15,178 bases of DNA from Deltaproteobacteria bacterium RBG_16_44_11 (lineage in GTDB: Bacteria; Desulfobacterota; Syntrophia; Syntrophales; Smithellaceae): contig MGQN01000020.1 of the NCBI GenBank assembly GCA_001797845.1, forward strand, positions 5,618 through 20,795, in the 5' to 3' direction. Within the stretch, counting starts at the first letter, position 1; every line of letters starts with the position of its first letter. The notes under the pieces are model-generated. The model saw nothing but the letters and a program-made list of their open reading frames with translations. It ran no database searches and had not been told where the DNA came from. Positions 12,660 to 15,178 of this stretch are shown piece by piece. The translations under genes were made by a program, and so were the position numbers.

Positions 12660-14462
12660 TTAATCGCAGTACATTGATTCGATTAAATCGCAGTATTGGG
12701 CGTTAATCGACTTTCTTTTGACCTTCATGGTCGGGGTCACTTCGCCGTCCTCGGTGTAGAGCTTCTTATCGAGTATCTTGAATTTTCGAATATTCTCGAC
12801 ACGGGCAACCTGCCGGTTCACGTTATCTACTTCCTTCTGAATTAGTTCGATTACTTCCGGTGACTTGGTCATGCTGGCAAAGGTTGTGAACTGCACTTTA
12901 TTATCCTGGGCATATTTAGTGACGTTTTCTTCGTCGATAACGATGATAGCGGTAAGATATTTCCTTCTGTCTCCGATAACCACGGAATCATTAATATAGG
13001 GTGAAAATTTTAGAAGATTCTCGAGATACTGAGGGGCAATATTTTTGCCGCCCGCCGTAATAATCAGATCTTTTTTCCGGTCGGTCAATTTGAGAAATCC
13101 ATCTTCGTCGATTACCCCAACGTCGCCCGTATGCATCCATCCGTCAACAAGAACCTCTTTCGTCTGCGCTTCATCTTTGTAATAGCCCTTGAAAATGCCC
13201 TTATGTTTTACCAGAATTTCTCCGTCCTCGGCGATTTTTACTTCCGTGCCGGGCAGTGCCTTGCCCACGGTTCCCACTTTATAATCCGTTTCGCTCGACA
13301 GGTGTGTGATGCCGGTGGTTTCGGTCATGCCGTATCCTTCACGGATGGGAATACCGATGCTCTGGAAAAACTTGATTACTTCGTGCGAAATGGGAGCCGC
13401 GCCGGAAGCGCCGACACGTATCCGGTCGAAGCCCAGGCGTTTTTTCAATTTACGGAAAACAATAAAATAAAACAGGTGATAGGCTAAGGCCAGATATACA
13501 GGCACTTTCTTTTTCGCGATGGCCTTGTTGTTGTATCTGGTGCCGATTTTTACAGCTATGTTATAGAGTGTTCGTTTGAGCCAGGTGGCATCGGCCATTT
13601 TCAGAACAATCGCAGAGTAATATTTTTCCCATATCCGCGGCACGGCATGAAACAGGGTAGGTGATACATCGCGCATGTCTGCCATGACGGTATCCGTATT
13701 TTCCGTAAAGTTCACGGTTTGCCCCACGTTCAGATGAAACATGATATCGTAAATCTGCTCGTAGATATGGTTTAAGGGAAGAAAAGATATGGTCTCGTCA
13801 TCAACGTATGTTTCAATGACTTGTCCGGCTGCCTCGGCGACCCAGAGATACCCCTCGTGGGCAAGCATTGCCCCTTTCGGCGGTCCCGTCGTGCCGGAAG
13901 TGTATATAATACCTGCTATGTCATCAGGTTTTGCCTGCTCAATCAGTTGCATAAAGAAACTTGGATTTTTTCGATCCACTTCTTTGCCGAGGTCGAGTAG
14001 TTCCTGAAAACTCATGAACATTGGATCCTTGAAGTGTTTCAGTCCTTCCATTTCCCAAACGATGAGTTTGCGCAAAAGAGGTGTCTTGTCTCGAAAAGCC
14101 AACGCTTTGTCCAGTTGCTCTTCATCCTCGCATATGTAGACAACGGCATCGGAATGTTCCACCACGTACTGACATTCTACCACCGGATTGGTAGTATAAA
14201 TTCCCACCCAGGCACCGCCGGCGCAAACCGCTCCGAGGGCTGAATAGAGCCATTCCGGCCTGTTTTCTCCGATGATCGAAACATGATCCCCATATTTCAC
14301 GCCAAGAGCATTCAAACCCAAGGCGACATATTTTACATTTTCCAGATACTCAGCCCACGTTATATCACGCCAGATACCATAATCTTTTTTTCTCATGGCA
14401 ATGCGGTTTGGCTGTTTTTCCGCAATATTTAGTAATGCTTTGGGCAATGTCTTGATTGCCAT
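12660..14462 (-). CDS. Long-chain acyl-CoA synthetase, FAA1 type (AMP-forming)
   Basis: Activates fatty or related acids to CoA esters with ATP. It is 600 aa, the normal length for the bacterial FAA1/COG1022 group. Motifs are YTSGTTGPPKG (187-197), NHIYEQ (231-236), GASGAAPIS (351-359), EGYGMTETTG (375-384), GWMHTGDVG (441-449) and the long-chain linker LTDRKKDLIITAGGKNIAP (459-477). The catalytic Lys580 is in TPTMKVKRK near the C-terminus. The GGGGG tract before the ATG acts as the ribosome binding site. It follows livF by 66 nt on the same strand, so the two are likely one operon; Deltaproteobacteria often place such a synthetase among liv ABC-transporter genes. The transporter may then import the acid that this enzyme traps as its CoA ester (inference). 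Confidence 0.95.
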   Translation of the reverse strand: MAIKTLPKALLNIAEKQPNRIAMRKKDYGIWRDITWAEYLENVKYVALGLNALGVKYGDHVSIIGENRPEWLYSALGAVCAGGAWVGIYTTNPVVECQYVVEHSDAVVYICEDEEQLDKALAFRDKTPLLRKLIVWEMEGLKHFKDPMFMSFQELLDLGKEVDRKNPSFFMQLIEQAKPDDIAGIIYTSGTTGPPKGAMLAHEGYLWVAEAAGQVIETYVDDETISFLPLNHIYEQIYDIMFHLNVGQTVNFTENTDTVMADMRDVSPTLFHAVPRIWEKYYSAIVLKMADATWLKRTLYNIAVKIGTRYNNKAIAKKKVPVYLALAYHLFYFIVFRKLKKRLGFDRIRVGASGAAPISHEVIKFFQSIGIPIREGYGMTETTGITHLSSETDYKVGTVGKALPGTEVKIAEDGEILVKHKGIFKGYYKDEAQTKEVLVDGWMHTGDVGVIDEDGFLKLTDRKKDLIITAGGKNIAPQYLENLLKFSPYINDSVVIGDRRKYLTAIIVIDEENVTKYAQDNKVQFTTFASMTKSPEVIELIQKEVDNVNRQVARVENIRKFKILDKKLYTEDGEVTPTMKVKRKSINAQYCDLIESMYCD

Positions 14463-14528
14463 TCTTTTTCCCCCTTTTAATCGACATAAACCTGAGTAGA
14501 AGCATCCTTAAGGCATCAAACAGAATGT

Positions 14529-15178
14529 CTACCGGAATCGAACCTTCCGTCTGTAGCGTTTATACCCCTTTACAGACTGCTCGGTAGCAATACCGAGGTA
14601 AAATTCCTTAATATCTTCATCTTCGCGAAGCACTTCTGGCTTATCGGCGCGAACAATTCTGCCGTTTTCCAGTAAATAGGCGAATTTTGAATACTTCAGC
14701 GCCATATTTACATTTTGTTCCACCAGAAGGATGGTAACTCCATCTTTTTCATTAATGTTTTTTATTATTCCAAATATCTCTTTTGTTAAAATCGGCGATA
14801 TTCCCAACGATGGCTCATCGAGCATAAGCAGTTTGGGACGGCTCATCAGCGCCCGTCCGATAGCCAACATCTGCTGTTCACCACCGCTCATCAAACCTGC
14901 TTGTTGGCTTTTTCTTTCCTTAAGTATGGGAAAATGGTTAAACACGTTTTCTAAGTCGCTCTGAATGCCTTGTTTATCCTTTCTCGTATAGGCTCCAATG
15001 GTAATATTCTCCATGACCGTAAGCTCAGGAAAAACTTCCCGCCCTTCCGGCACATAACCAATACCCATCCTCACAATCTCATCTGTATCCTTCCTGTCGA
15101 TACGCTCGCCCAGAAATTCTATTGTCCCTTTTTCAGGCTGCTCCTCCTTTAAATCGTAGAAGAGCCGCATAATTGTTT
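14529..15178 (-). CDS. livF: Branched-chain amino acid-type ABC transporter ATP-binding protein LivF, 5' end off the right edge
   Basis: ATPase subunit of a Liv-type importer for branched-chain amino acids or related organic acids. About 216 codons are visible. The first visible residues (TIMRLFYDL) lie just after where Walker A should be, so the start and Walker A are outside the window. Seen are the LivF-type GYVPEGREVFPELTVMENI, the ABC signature LMSGGEQQMLAIGRALM, Walker B LLMLDEP followed by SLGISP, and ILLVEQN. The C-terminus ends in a basic tail, GYKRYRRKVRFR. An internal ATG at 15168-15170 is not the true start. The other liv genes (livG, livM, livH, livK) would be expected beyond the right edge. 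The neighbour downstream is the FAA1-type synthetase. Confidence 0.93.
   Translation of the reverse strand, partial: TIMRLFYDLKEEQPEKGTIEFLGERIDRKDTDEIVRMGIGYVPEGREVFPELTVMENITIGAYTRKDKQGIQSDLENVFNHFPILKERKSQQAGLMSGGEQQMLAIGRALMSRPKLLMLDEPSLGISPILTKEIFGIIKNINEKDGVTILLVEQNVNMALKYSKFAYLLENGRIVRADKPEVLREDEDIKEFYLGIATEQSVKGYKRYRRKVRFR

Noticed and set aside
14529..14560. GGTTCGATTCC on the minus strand resembling a tRNA T-arm
   Set aside because: It is the coding end of livF (KVRFR then TAG). No acceptor, D or anticodon arm can be built around it.
1..15178. CRISPR array, transposase, phage genes, rRNA or tRNA
   Set aside because: No regularly spaced repeats, no such protein motifs and no RNA-gene signatures were seen on either strand.

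Overview
The window is bacterial DNA. Gene content and repeats point to an anaerobic Deltaproteobacterium, most likely of the Syntrophus/Smithella type (Syntrophales). This is inferred from four things: an ATP-dependent radical dehydratase/benzoyl-CoA reductase-like module, two acyl-CoA synthetases, a LivF gene followed by a FAA1-type acyl-CoA synthetase, and dispersed 'GGTATCCAG...GGAATGAC' repeats. No rRNA, tRNA, CRISPR array, transposase or phage gene was seen.

Layout. Positions 1-949 (minus strand) hold most of an amidase-signature enzyme cut by the left edge. It diverges from a plus-strand run starting at 1157: an AMP-forming acyl-CoA ligase (1157-2875), a BcrC/HgdB-type subunit (3047-4168), a BcrB/HgdA-type subunit (4202-5482), a dispersed repeat, and the ATP-dependent activator (5708-6475). 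This looks like a self-contained module that makes a CoA thioester and then carries out a low-potential, ATP-driven one-electron reaction on it. The substrate cannot be read from the sequence. A lower-glycolysis block follows directly: pyruvate kinase (only 25 nt after the activator), a strong-looking promoter, GAPDH, phosphoglycerate kinase, a 196-bp structured gap, and triose-phosphate isomerase.

Positions 11187-11952 are an accessory pocket. It holds an orphan BrnA-like antitoxin gene with a frameshift in a run of eight T, nested hairpins ending in an integron attC-like core site, and the last ~26 codons of a second FAA1-type acyl-CoA synthetase with no body. Next come a promoter and leader, then a small lipoprotein (11953-12531). 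A second copy of the dispersed repeat separates it from a convergent minus-strand pair: a complete FAA1-type long-chain acyl-CoA synthetase (12660-14462) and LivF (14529-right edge, 5' end missing).

The genes together suggest a fermenting or syntrophic anaerobe that activates organic acids to CoA esters and draws ATP and reductant from glycolysis. The best candidate for an undescribed system is the acyl-CoA ligase + two-subunit dehydratase/reductase + single activator module. The best candidate for genome-dynamics interest is the small scar at 11187-11700.
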